A stretch of 64,000 bases of DNA from Apostichopus japonicus. Lineage: Eukaryota; Echinodermata; Holothuroidea; Aspidochirotida; Stichopodidae. How positions within the stretch are numbered: the stretch's first letter is position 1; every line of letters begins with the position of its first letter. The stretch covers positions 4,860,001 through 4,924,000 of the forward strand of contig NC_092579.1 in the NCBI RefSeq assembly GCF_037975245.1, read 5' to 3'. The notes below the pieces were generated by a model. That model did not search any database. It had not been told where the DNA came from and was given only the letters and a program-made list of their open reading frames with translations. A program made the position numbers and the translations under genes. Shown here piece by piece: positions 12,080 to 22,219 of this stretch.

Positions 12080-12451
12080 TAAGTCATTATGTGAACACAA
12101 TTTATCGCCACATAATGACCAAGAACAATTTAAGTCCCTATATGGCACTAACAGCACCTCCACATAATAACTAAGGACATTTTACTTATCATGCGATCCT
12201 AACACTGCCACATAATGACCGCCAATACCGACAATATTCACAAGTCCTTATGTGGATACTCGCATATCGCCACATAAGGACTAAAGCAGTCCATTGGTCC
12301 TTATGTGGATACTCGCATATCGCCACATAAGGACTAACGCAGTTCGTTGGTCCTTATGTGGATACTCGCATATCGCCACATAAGGACTAACGATCTGCGC
12401 TAGTCCTTATGTGGCGACATGCGAGATCCCCACATAAGGACTTGTGAATAT
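12080..12451. repeat. Array of hairpins with CCTTATGTGG arms
   Basis: Four hairpins at 12243-12282, 12297-12336, 12349-12388 and 12402-12442. Arms are about 13 bp (AGTCCTTATGTGG / CCACATAAGGACT), the first three loops being nearly identical and the fourth inverted. The block is closed by perfect 22-bp outer arms (12234-12255, 12430-12451). Weaker versions extend left to about 12080. Confidence 0.9.
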
Positions 12452-13239
12452 GCGTGACAACGTTTACTTTGTTGTTATAAGAATTATACTTCCAACTATC
12501 AACGACATTATATAAGTTATTTAGGGTTCCTATATGTCGATATGACGTCATGCACTCTCCCGGATGTTCGATGTAAGAAAGTAGCGAATATTAAACATGC
12601 ATACACATTGTGCAATGACAGTATTTCAGACAGTTGTGTCAATTATTGTCCGATTTTAGTACCTCTCTATAAACTAGTCTCTAATATCATGATTCAAAGC
12701 GCTCGCGTTAACAGTATGGACCTTCCTAAGATGCATTTGATAAACCACGGGACATTCATATACTGTTCGCAAAACAAGTGCTTTGAAGCGTGACAAGAGA
12801 TTATGATTCCATTGTCCCAACTGGGTACAATATACTCAGATGATTCTTAATAAACTGAACCAAGATAGCCCAAATCAAAACAAGGAGCAAACACCAAGGC
12901 TGCATTTATTCATCCAATGTGCCGCAACATATTGTTAAATTCTGTTTGTTCAAGACCAATAAGATAACAGAGGGAACGTCCCTAACTTCATATCACAACG
13001 TTTGACGTAATTGCAGAACAGGGATCACGAAACAGGTTTGAGATGAAAGGGTGGGGGGGGGGGGGTTAGATGAGGAGGAGGCAGTAGTCAGATCAATTTG
13101 AAAGTCAGAACTGTCAATATTATTAGAGGGCGATGCATCCTCACTCCCAGCCACGTGTAGGGAGACCCACATTTAAAGGTTTATCAATATTGTTCAATTT
13201 ATATGCTATATAGTCATATTATAGTCACTCTTATGGATA
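12452..13239. other. No gene recognised
   Basis: Contains a G-run (about 13052-13065). The open frame at 12542-12793 shows no family motif. Confidence 0.45.
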
Positions 13240-13240
13240 T

Positions 13241-13295
<55 letters not shown>

Positions 13296-13312
13296 GATAT
13301 ATATATATATAT
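13240..13312. repeat. TA microsatellite
   Basis: TA repeat with short CATATAG interruptions. Confidence 0.9.
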
Positions 13313-13523
13313 ATGAAATGGAGTCTGTTCAAAGTATCTCTTTCGAGATCCGGCTTTATGAATCACAAATTATTTTCGAGTTGGTTGGCATCATGTTTGA
13401 TCTCTAGAGTAAGGCAAAATATGTCACCGGAGACAGAACTAGTATTGTTCGATACAGGTGACAAACGCCTACAGTGGAATTGCGACCTTCCTTACCGGTT
13501 TAGAACCTTTGGACATACAATCA

Positions 13524-13596
13524 GCGTCCATGGCCTGGTTGGTTGGGGTGTCCGCGTACAAAGCGGGAGGCCCGGGTTCGAATCCCGGTGGAGGCT
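13524..13596 (+). repeat. tRNA-like sequence (SINE head or tRNA pseudogene)
   Basis: 73 nt that fold as a cloverleaf: acceptor 6 of 7 pairs, anticodon stem CCGC/GCGG, a perfect 5-bp T stem around TTCGAAT. The anticodon position reads ACA. It is followed by T6 (about 13602-13607) and a tail ending in TA repeats that reaches within 15 bp of the lactamase-like stop codon. A similar tail (TTTTCCAACTC then TTTCATATAT) recurs at 40728-40760, favouring a SINE. Confidence 0.65.
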
Positions 13597-13673
13597 GGAA
13601 GTTTTTTCACTGTTCTTGATTTTCCAACTCATTACGATTTTCATATATATATATATATAAATGTATATATTTA

Positions 13674-16600
13674 TCATTGATTTTCAATCTTTTTAACGGC
13701 ACGCAGAACACTTTCTTGGAGATACTTTGATCTAGGATCAATGAAAGCGAGTCCTTGGGGTGATAAGTATCGGCTAACGAACCCATAACCGATCTTCTTG
13801 TTAGGGTCAGCGTATCCAATCTGTCCTCCAAGACCAGCAGAACCAAACAGATTCATTTCCTGCAAAACAGAAGAGCAATATTTACGAAAAGGTTTCCCCT
13901 CTCAGATGGGGGAAGAAGTTTGGTCAGGGGTAAGCATACTTTAAAATTTCCTTTTATATTTTACAAGGATATGTTTACAAGCTATTGTCACGGCCAGAAC
14001 GGCCAGAATCATGGCGTGTATAATTGACGAGGGCGCCGTTGTTAACGACGAATGCATTCCTGTTATTTGTTTGTCGTATTCGGCAATGCTTTTTCGAAAG
14101 TACTCTAAGGTCAGCTTCCTCGCTACCCTTGTACATGTCCGAGGGAGAACCGAATTAAATAAAAGGCGGTTTTCTTATATTGGGGCAAAAGAATGGAACA
14201 ATCTCCCCAGCAATGTAAAGAGTGCTGCAATCATAAACCGTGTTAAAGTTTTAATTATGGATATTTATATCACCCTGTTTAGTGTCTTATTGTTGTTTTA
14301 TCGCTTCATCTGCTTGGTTTTCTTGTTTATGATCTTAACCTCATCATTTGTTCCCATTTTTAGTCAACTTTTGTAAGCTCTTAGTTTTCTTTCTTTTGAA
14401 TAGATACTGCACGTTTACTCATTTACTGTCATACTTTCAACTATTTTATGTTTCATACATTTTGTAACTGATGGGGGCCTCGGGGAAGAATAGCCCCGGC
14501 TAACCGAGTAACCCTCTTCTTTGCGGAAATAAAAAAAAAATCAAATAAAGTAATATTTGTAAACTTCAAGGGCCCTGCTAATATTTGTAATGGAATTTGT
14601 TTCCATGATTCTTATCTTATTTGTCGAGAAGTTTTGAAGTAATTTTATGATTTGCCCGCTCAGATCAAATCCCAATGGCCTTCGTATAGTTACTATTCGT
14701 CAATGTCGTCTGGAGGGATTCCTCGCCTGTAACTCTGGATTTTCGTTTAACTGGTGGAGATTCGGAAATGAAGGAGGAGTGAGGACCCTTTGGGCCTAAA
14801 TTCACTGGGATCACAACTTCAACAACATTGTCCAATTTACTTTGTTTTTCAAATTGACAGACTGTGGATATGACATTTCTTATTTCCCTTTACCCTGTTT
14901 CGAATACGACGTCTGTAGTGACGTCAGAACAAAATCACTCCGTATAGTATTTGAATCGTGAGTAGTGCGACGGCGACATACTCCCTCTTGAAACTATAAA
15001 ATGAAACCCGTGGGGAGGGGTGTTGGAGGGGAGGGGAGGGGAGGGAAGGGAGAGGGGTAGTAGGGGAAGGGGAAGGGGACGGACGTGGTGGTAAGGTAGG
15101 GTGGGTAGGGTAGGGTGGAAAGGCAAGAGGAGAACCAGGAGGCATTTCTCTGTCCAGATTAACTGTCGATAGATCGATTTGAGTAGATCGGTTGTCAATA
15201 TGACGCCACTCACCTGTCCGACTTCCGGTATTACATGCATTCCGTATTTCCATCTAATTGGCATATCCCATAGAACTAAATCTCCAGTTAGTTCCCGTTT
15301 ATCGTATTTGTATTCATCTAGAAATCTTCTCGAGATTAAAGTCTTATTATCATATTCTCCACCATTAGCCATGATTCCAAACAGCTTGGCTATACCTCTT
15401 GCGGTGCCTACACCGTTAGCAGCGGGTAATTCCAGGCGAATGATGTCTGGATCCACATGGCGCTCCCACTATTAGAGAGCAGCGTAAAAAGAAACCTAAT
15501 ATAACATCAAATAATATACCTTTCATCCGGGCTCGTGATATTTTTGGCCCAGTTTGCCCACCAATATGTTAAATATTTGACAGACTAAGCAACGGTGCGA
15601 GATGCATGTCAACAGTCAAGTTTTTACCTTTTCCCCATCCAACCTTCCTCTTAGTGATTTAATTTATATTTAATTGTATGATCTCTTTTACTACTTCGGG
15701 TTTGTGTTTCATGCGAGGGATTCGTGGTGGAGATTATTGAAAGGATTATTCAGGGAAAAAAATTTGCTTAATTTGCCTAAAATGACCACGAAGTTTCTAA
15801 AGCCCCAAAAAGGAACTCTTAAGCTGGGTTTAACATTTTGCTTTAGCATTTATTTGAACGGTATTTAATATTTACACTTTTTCGAACAATTTTGGCTGCT
15901 CACATGGTTTCATGGTGACATACTGATTAAATATGTAAACAAGGATATCTTTAACTCACCTCGCAAACTTCACCACAATTTTTCATGATGTCCATTAGCA
16001 GTGCGAATGAAGGACTTTGAAATAACGAAGTGAGGAAGATATATCTATAAAACCGATTTGTAGAAAAGGCGTGAATGTTGTCCAACAATGACGGCTGGAC
16101 ATGTATAGGCCGACTGAGACGGTGATACTGATCCGACGGTGTCCCGATAAACGCATCAATACCTGTAATACGGTATAACAATAGTATACACTCTTTAATG
16201 AAAGTTTCCCTTATATCCTCATCATTATCTCTCTCTCCATCTCTCTTCTCCTTCTTTGACAAGACAGTCTATCCCTTTAAATAATACTCACCGAACACAT
16301 CAGCCACTTCTTCAGCAAAGAATTGTCCCAAAGTTCGATTCTTGGGATCCACCCGACGGACAAGAGCACTAGCGAAGAGACCAATGGATAATGCGTGGTA
16401 TCCGTGGGCAGTCCCCGGCTCCCAGAGAGGTTCACTAAGGGCCAATGCCCGGTCTAAAGCTTCCGTATCCCTCAAAAGATCAAATGTGATGCCATCATAT
16501 ACTACAGGAAGCCCTGCCTATATTGATGAGAAAAGCACTATACAATTATTATCGAAAAATTAATTAATATGTATGTTCAATGCATGTCTATTATAATAAC

Positions 16601-17951
16601 TACACCGAGTTAGGAATATAAAACCACATGCAGAGGGGTTATTTAAAAAACAAAAAAAAAACATTATATTTAAACTATATATCACATTTTGTGCTCTGTA
16701 AGAAGGGAATGAGTCTTTATTTAACCAACAAACTAACTTGGCTACAACTTGCTTATTAACTCTGATATATTTGTATATAACGAATTCGGCCGCTTCGCTT
16801 TGTATATTTCATGTACGGAAAGATATAGACGTTAAGACACATTTAGATGATATTGTTAAGCAGTTGCATGACGGCATATATATGGACGTTCGTTTTGAAA
16901 GGAAAGGAATAAATGGACTATATATCCAGGTTTCATACAAGTTGCTGTTACCTTGGTAAGACAAATTTGTAGCACCTAAATACACCATGCAGGCATTTAA
17001 CCAATGATGACAGCAACAATATGCATCCAATATCTCTGCACGTAAAATCAAGCTGCCTTTGTGCATGGAATTGTCAGAAACTATAATTGCCCTTACACTC
17101 GCGGGCACAGGATTTCAAAGGTTCGGGTCCACCCCCCCCCCCACCCTCCAACGACTCATTTCGGCATAGGGGCTTAACTTATAAGGAACAGCCAGAGGAG
17201 AATGAAGAATTATTTCATGAAGGAGGGGGTATGGCCCTTGGGTCGTTGTACTGGGGGTTCCGGGGTCCTTTTTAAGACAAACAATCGAATACTCAGACGT
17301 CATATAGTGCATTCTGAAACATATATACTTAGACGATAAATTAGATCCAATAATTAAAGGGCTCTATTCGCTAAGTTGTGCTAATAAATACTCGTTTTCT
17401 GAGGTTGCAACCTTGTGATTTTACACCCGTAGCAGTGATAAATTCTTTTCTGGCTGAATGTAAAAAATCCCCCAACTGAACCATTTGCCCCCGACTGACG
17501 ATGGAACGGTAGGGTGGGGCATGGCTCCCAAGACCAACCGCCGCCTATCCACCCGACCCCTTGCGTACGCCATTGTGTTCTTGGAGGAAAGATAAAGTCT
17601 TGGAAAGTACAGAATTATCTGTTTTACGTTGGTCTCTCTCGAACTCGCACCTTTTATAAGTAATGGTTAGTTAAGGTCAAAGGTTTGCTACCAATGAAGC
17701 ATATATAATCGTAATTTATCACACACAAACTTTTTCTGCATTGGATCACCAGAATGAAAAAATGCATAGAGATTTCGATGACTTCTTACAACAGACTTTA
17801 ACAATTTTTTTTTTACCTCTGGTGACCTCATATGACCTCTGACCTCTACACAAAAACAATAGGGTTCTTCCTCCTCATATGACGCATTAACGTATGAACA
17901 ATGATCGTTTCTATCTTGAGATGTCGTGTTTACAAGCTGGGTGTCACACAC

Positions 17952-18000
<49 letters not shown>

Positions 18001-18015
18001 TATATATATATATAT

Positions 18016-18058
<43 letters not shown>

Positions 18059-20522
18059 TATATATAAAAATATATATATATATATGTATATCTATACCTA
18101 CCTCGTGTTCCATTAACATTTCAACGGTGATCTTTTCCTTCCCTTTCTGACCAAATTCTGGCCAGTACTCCTTAACCGGTTTCTTGAAATCTATCAAGCC
18201 CCGATCTGCTAACATTGCTATCACCAGAGCACTCAGACCTAAAACACAAATAGATCACGTACAAAGTTTACAGATATGGCAGCAGTTATTTGCTTCCATG
18301 AGTGAGCGAAACATCTATAAATTGACAAATCATAGAAGACCATCGATTTCGCTTTCTTTACTTTTAAGTATTTTGCCGCCGAAGCATGAGTGGTAAACAG
18401 GCTTTATTCTACTAATGGTTGGGACCCAAAGTATAGCTGTACTTATTGCAGTTGCACGAGAATCTCTAGAACGTATTTTCGGTTTTCAGCCAACGACTAA
18501 CTTAAAGCAGTCCTTGGACAAACCATCACTGCCAATATTGAGCTATAATCCAGGGGTTCCCTAACTGGGGTGCATGAACCCCCAGGGGGTGCGTGAGTCA
18601 ATCCCATGGGGATTCGTGAGACTTTTCTGAAAGTCAAAACTAAAGTATTTTTTGTTGAACTAAAATCTGACGTATCATATAATTTAGTAATGTACAAAAG
18701 TCGTACATATCGACAAACTCTTTTCGCGTTCCATACGCATATGTTGCCATATAGTAGTATCGTACCGTGCATGTGATAAATAACTGCGTATTATAGTATA
18801 ATAATGACTCAGATCGTGTCTCGAAAAGTTGCGGGTTCGTGGACAACTCTGACATCCACAGGGGGTTCGTGGGGGATAAAGTTAGGGAAACCCTGCTATA
18901 ATCCCTAATCAAATATGCATGCGTAGATAAAGTAACATTTTGTACAATTGCAGGCAGGGAAGGACAATGGATAGGAGAACTAGTTAAGTGATAACAAGGG
19001 TTAGAAAAGGACTGAAGAAGAAGTTTTCATATCTGGTTACAGTCACCTTTAGTCGTAGAGAACATCAGTGATAATGTATCTTCCTTCCATAACAGTTTAG
19101 CTTCTTGGTCTGCATAGCCGGCCCACAGATCAACCACCTTTTCACCTTTATAGTAAACCGCATAGGCGGATCCTCCTTCACTCTTATCCCAACCAAGTTC
19201 GAAATTTTTCCTGAAAGAAAAAACCGCCAACTTTTAATTATTCTCTTGGCTTAGTGGATTTCGTAATGGGAGTGGGGGTGGGGCAGGGGAAGTGCTACCA
19301 CCTCCATTAATGTCACTCGGTTCAGTTGGGCAATTTTTTCGTTCAGTCAAGAAAGAATGCGAACACTTTCTTCGAGGTAGTTGACGTCTACTCCCATGTA
19401 AGGGTTTCTGGGGAATCTGGGGTACCTCCCAGGCGCGTAGCCAAGGGGGGGGGGCGAAGGAGGCAGCCGCCCCCCCCCCTATAAGCTTGAGCAAATTTTT
19501 TAAATGTTTTTAATGTTTTTATGATATCGCTAGTATTTTCAAAAGAGAAAATACTTAGATGACTTACAAGGCCTGGGAAGTGCCATTTCCAGCGATCTGG
19601 GAGGCATTTCAGCCAAAATTTCCCTGTACGTTTCGCGCCAACTCATGGTGGCGCTACGCTTAGATAGTTTGCAATGCCGAATCTATAGTTTCGCCCCTCC
19701 CTTGGCAAATTCCTGGTTACTCGCCTGGTACCTCCCGATAAGAAAAAACACAACAATAGGTCTATAATTATATGTGGGAGTGAAGAGGGAAGGGTTTGTA
19801 GTAGCTTTATAGAGATATGGAAGATATATCATGTAGGAGTCGTACGCATAGGCCCCTATATGTGGCTGGCGAACGGAAGAATTAGTAGCACGATTGCAGT
19901 ATCAGGACCCCCTTGACGTGTACACAGGATTGATACTACCAATTTATCATTCTCTGGTAACAAAATAAATAAAACAAATCGGAAAACATGTAGAAACGTT
20001 ACTACTTCTCAAAGTGTTTTTCTTCTTTTTTTTTTTTTGCTCTTTCTTTGACTATGACAAATCAAAACTAAATGTTCTGCCTCGATCCATGATCCTTAAT
20101 TATAGATCCAATCCTAACTAAAATGGTAGTCAGTATTGGCCCGAAATTTTAGCGTGCCCAAAATTGCTTCAATTGTCAAACTTAAGTACACGGTATCGAG
20201 GTTCTAACTATTTTAATATTAAACATTGAACCGTTTTGTTCAATATCAGAGAAGCAAATGGCTTTGACGGTGCAGTCAAATGCAAGTTGACGTTTTAGCA
20301 GGAATGATACAGTTACTTGAATTTAAAGCATATTTTGGGGAATAATGGATGACATATAAGTATTTTGAGTACACACCTAAAAACTTCAGCAACTTCCTCA
20401 AAACCCGGAGAAACAACACCGTAGATTTCCGGCACAGGGAAAGAGGTGCGGAAGAAGGATGGAAGAAAGCTGATCAAAACAGCCGTTGTCAGAACAAGTA
20501 CCGCTTGCCTAAAAACTCCCAT
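13674..20522 (-). CDS. Serine beta-lactamase-like hydrolase (class C / LACTB-like family), 7 exons
   Basis: Exons in order of transcription: 20522-20377, 19210-19047, 18238-18102, 16517-16292, 16162-15960, 15468-15214, 13859-13674. All junctions are GT-AG and the frame stays open (1317 nt, 438 residues plus stop). Seen: a hydrophobic N-terminus (residues 6-20) suggesting a signal peptide or anchor; the SxxK nucleophile motif STTK (Ser100, Lys103); HEAGLP at the exon 3/4 joint; GYHALS with Tyr189 where the family's catalytic Tyr lies; and near the C-terminus [10 protein letters not shown] followed by GYADP. Family knowledge: these proteins share the penicillin-binding/beta-lactamase fold and act as peptidases or esterases; invertebrate genomes often name them beta-lactamase domain-containing protein 2. 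The substrate is unknown. Oddity: the KTG/HTG-like box reads SAG. The start is the only Met ahead of the hydrophobic run. A SINE-like tRNA sequence sits just beyond the stop. Introns carry a LINE tail and two hAT-like elements. Confidence 0.9.
14090..14550 (+). repeat. LINE 3' fragment (non-LTR retrotransposon), antisense in intron 6
   Basis: A frame over 14130-14240 reads [20 protein letters not shown], the conserved LINE reverse-transcriptase C-terminal motif (F-x-GA-x-x-WN-x-LP). The 3' end carries a GC-rich hairpin (GGGGCCTCGG.. GCCCCGGC) and GGAAATAAA. The rest of the element is absent. Confidence 0.7.
15008..15085 (+). repeat. G-run tract, possible G-quadruplex
   Basis: Repeated GGGGAGGGGAGGGGAGGG-type runs on the plus strand, which is the template strand for the lactamase-like gene. 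In intron 6, about 130 bp below the exon 6 donor in transcription order. Confidence 0.8.
17944..18095. repeat. CA/TA compound microsatellite
   Basis: CA then alternating TA and CA blocks in intron 3 of the lactamase-like gene. It ends only 6 bp from the exon 3 donor, so length changes could affect that splice site. Confidence 0.95.
18551..18895. mobile_element. hAT-like MITE with CAGGGGTTCCC ends
   Basis: Exact duplication CTATAATC (18543-18550, 18896-18903). Ends CAGGGGTTCCCTAACT and AGTTAGGGAAACCCTG. It lacks the shared core and G-runs of the others, so it is a different hAT-type family (Charlie/Buster-like ends, by resemblance). Sits in intron 2 of the lactamase-like gene. Confidence 0.9.
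19430..19727. mobile_element. hAT-like MITE with CAGGCGCGTAGCC ends
   Basis: Exact duplication GTACCTCC (19422-19429, 19728-19735). Right end complements CAGGCGAGTAACC. Contains one core copy (19568-19671). Located in intron 1 of the lactamase-like gene. Related in ends and interior to the right part of 29331-30137. Confidence 0.9.
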
Positions 20523-20586
20523 TGCGAAAGTATTACCCTTATATCGTCACGAATGGTCAATTGTGTCTGCTGTAGAGGTGGTAGCT

Positions 20587-20608
20587 TATATATATATATA
20601 TATATATA
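20587..20608. repeat. Short TA microsatellite upstream of the lactamase-like gene
   Basis: Eleven TA units about 65 bp upstream of the start codon. Confidence 0.85.
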
Positions 20609-21059
20609 GGACCTGGTGAGTCGTGACCGACTCGCACTTTTACACTGTACTATAGGGAAATACGCTTATATGCCTATAGTATGCAGTACACACTACGTTT
20701 AGACGCGTGTGTTTTATAACAATCGCACTGAAGTATATATGCTATACGTTAATTATTGCTTAGAGTGAGTTACCTGTTGTTACTGGCTGGCTGGTAGATT
20801 GAACTCTGAGCTTTATAATATCCTTGGAGATAACGTTTTGTCTATAATAGCAATTACGTAATAGTCGAGCACTCAACTTGGTCATCGGCAAGCTATTTTT
20901 TGGGAGCTGTTAGAAGAAAAAAAAAACACAAATGTGAGACAGAACGAAATCGAAAGTAAAAGATTGGACTTTCCGTATCATTTTACACCTTTATAAAGGC
21001 CTTAACATAGGACCAGTCATTTAGTACTTGTTTTAGAAACAATTAGCTTAATGATACCT

Positions 21060-21340
21060 CAGCCATGTATATGATCTATGGCCTATATTTCATCATAACT
21101 GAAAACTCTAAAGAAGGCCCAGTTTTGGTTCACCACTATTCAAACGTTATATCCACAACATTTCAGCAGATTTGGACAAACGCTCTACAGGAGGAAGTTG
21201 CATTTTTCACGTTTTCAGAAAGTGACCTCTCGTGATCTCAAATGACTCGATTGTATGCAAAAGTAACTCACACAATCCACTCACGAAATTTCCACCGAAT
21301 CAAATGAAACATGACGAAATGGCAGTCAATCAAACACGGT
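21060..21340 (-). repeat. Interspersed repeat, partner of 5443-5790
   Basis: The opposite-orientation copy, in the intergenic space between the lactamase-like and amine oxidase genes. Confidence 0.65.
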
Positions 21341-22219
21341 GGCAAAAAGTGACAGAATTTCGGCAAACTCGCTAGATCGCTATAAATCAGCTGAAATCTT
21401 TCAGCTGGGCTAATAGGGATTGAACAATCTCACACGTACATATTCCAATACGGTTTACCCAAAAGAAAGTGTGTACGAAGGGGTGGGTGGGGGGTGGGGG
21501 ACTCGAGGGTTGCTTTTTCACGGCATTTTCTAGGGACAACAATGACACTATCTGAGTGGAGCACTAAAATAATACAAGCAAGAAAAATGTTTGCCACGTG
21601 CCTCTCATATACCGGCAATGACATTTTACAGACTTTAAAAGTTGTATAAAACACTCCCACTTGCTCGAGTCATTAGAGGCGAAATAAATAGTTTTCAAAA
21701 ACTTGGTTCTTGAATCAGGAGTATAGTATTTACCACTCTGGTTGCCATATGTCTCAGTTGCGAAAAATACAACTACTCTTTCGAACAAAAAGTGGGTAAA
21801 ATCATATTCATTTTCAAAGTCGAATGCACAATGTATGTATGGAGACGTACAAATGATCTGACTTTTTGCCGTACAACGCAAAGCGCCCTCACATTTTGCA
21901 AGGCTTCACTGCTAAAACATGCGATACACTGTGTCAACATTCTTCTGAACAGAGTTCAATTTCTATGAGAGTGACTCGTTTTGAATAAGTCACGTCAGGC
22001 TGTTGGTACTGTGTACATCAGTTAGTCGGGACAATATCATAATGTCAATACTTCTTTAAAACACAGCCAGATAACAGATTTCGAGACACAATCACAAGAG
22101 ATATATAGTGCGTTTATGTTGTTTACACAGTGTACGTAACTTGGCATATTCATAACCACCGAGCCCCTGTACAGATTTTGAGCAATCTTTCTTTGTCCAG
22201 TGGATTCCAGCAGACGACC

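Larger units (their letters stand above)
20523..22219. promoter_or_regulatory. Intergenic space between divergent genes
   Basis: 1.7 kb between the start codons of the lactamase-like gene (minus) and the amine oxidase gene (plus). Both promoters must lie here. It holds a TA repeat near 20587 and the interspersed repeat 21060-21340. I cannot point to specific promoter elements. Confidence 0.5.

Noticed and set aside
11633-12174. Overlapping open frames of 98-117 residues
   Set aside because: They translate a decayed GGGCCC-type repeat and hairpin units, and lack splice partners or conserved motifs.
12243-12442. CRISPR-like array: regularly spaced palindromic repeats
   Set aside because: The 'spacers' are nearly identical to each other, the outer arms form one larger inverted repeat, and the surrounding DNA is animal.
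14924-15253. Proline-rich open frame on the minus strand
   Set aside because: Read-through of the true exon 6 (15468-15214) past its donor into the C-rich strand of a G-run tract.
17901-18150. Open frames of alternating Ile-Tyr and Thr-His
   Set aside because: Translations of the CA/TA microsatellite.
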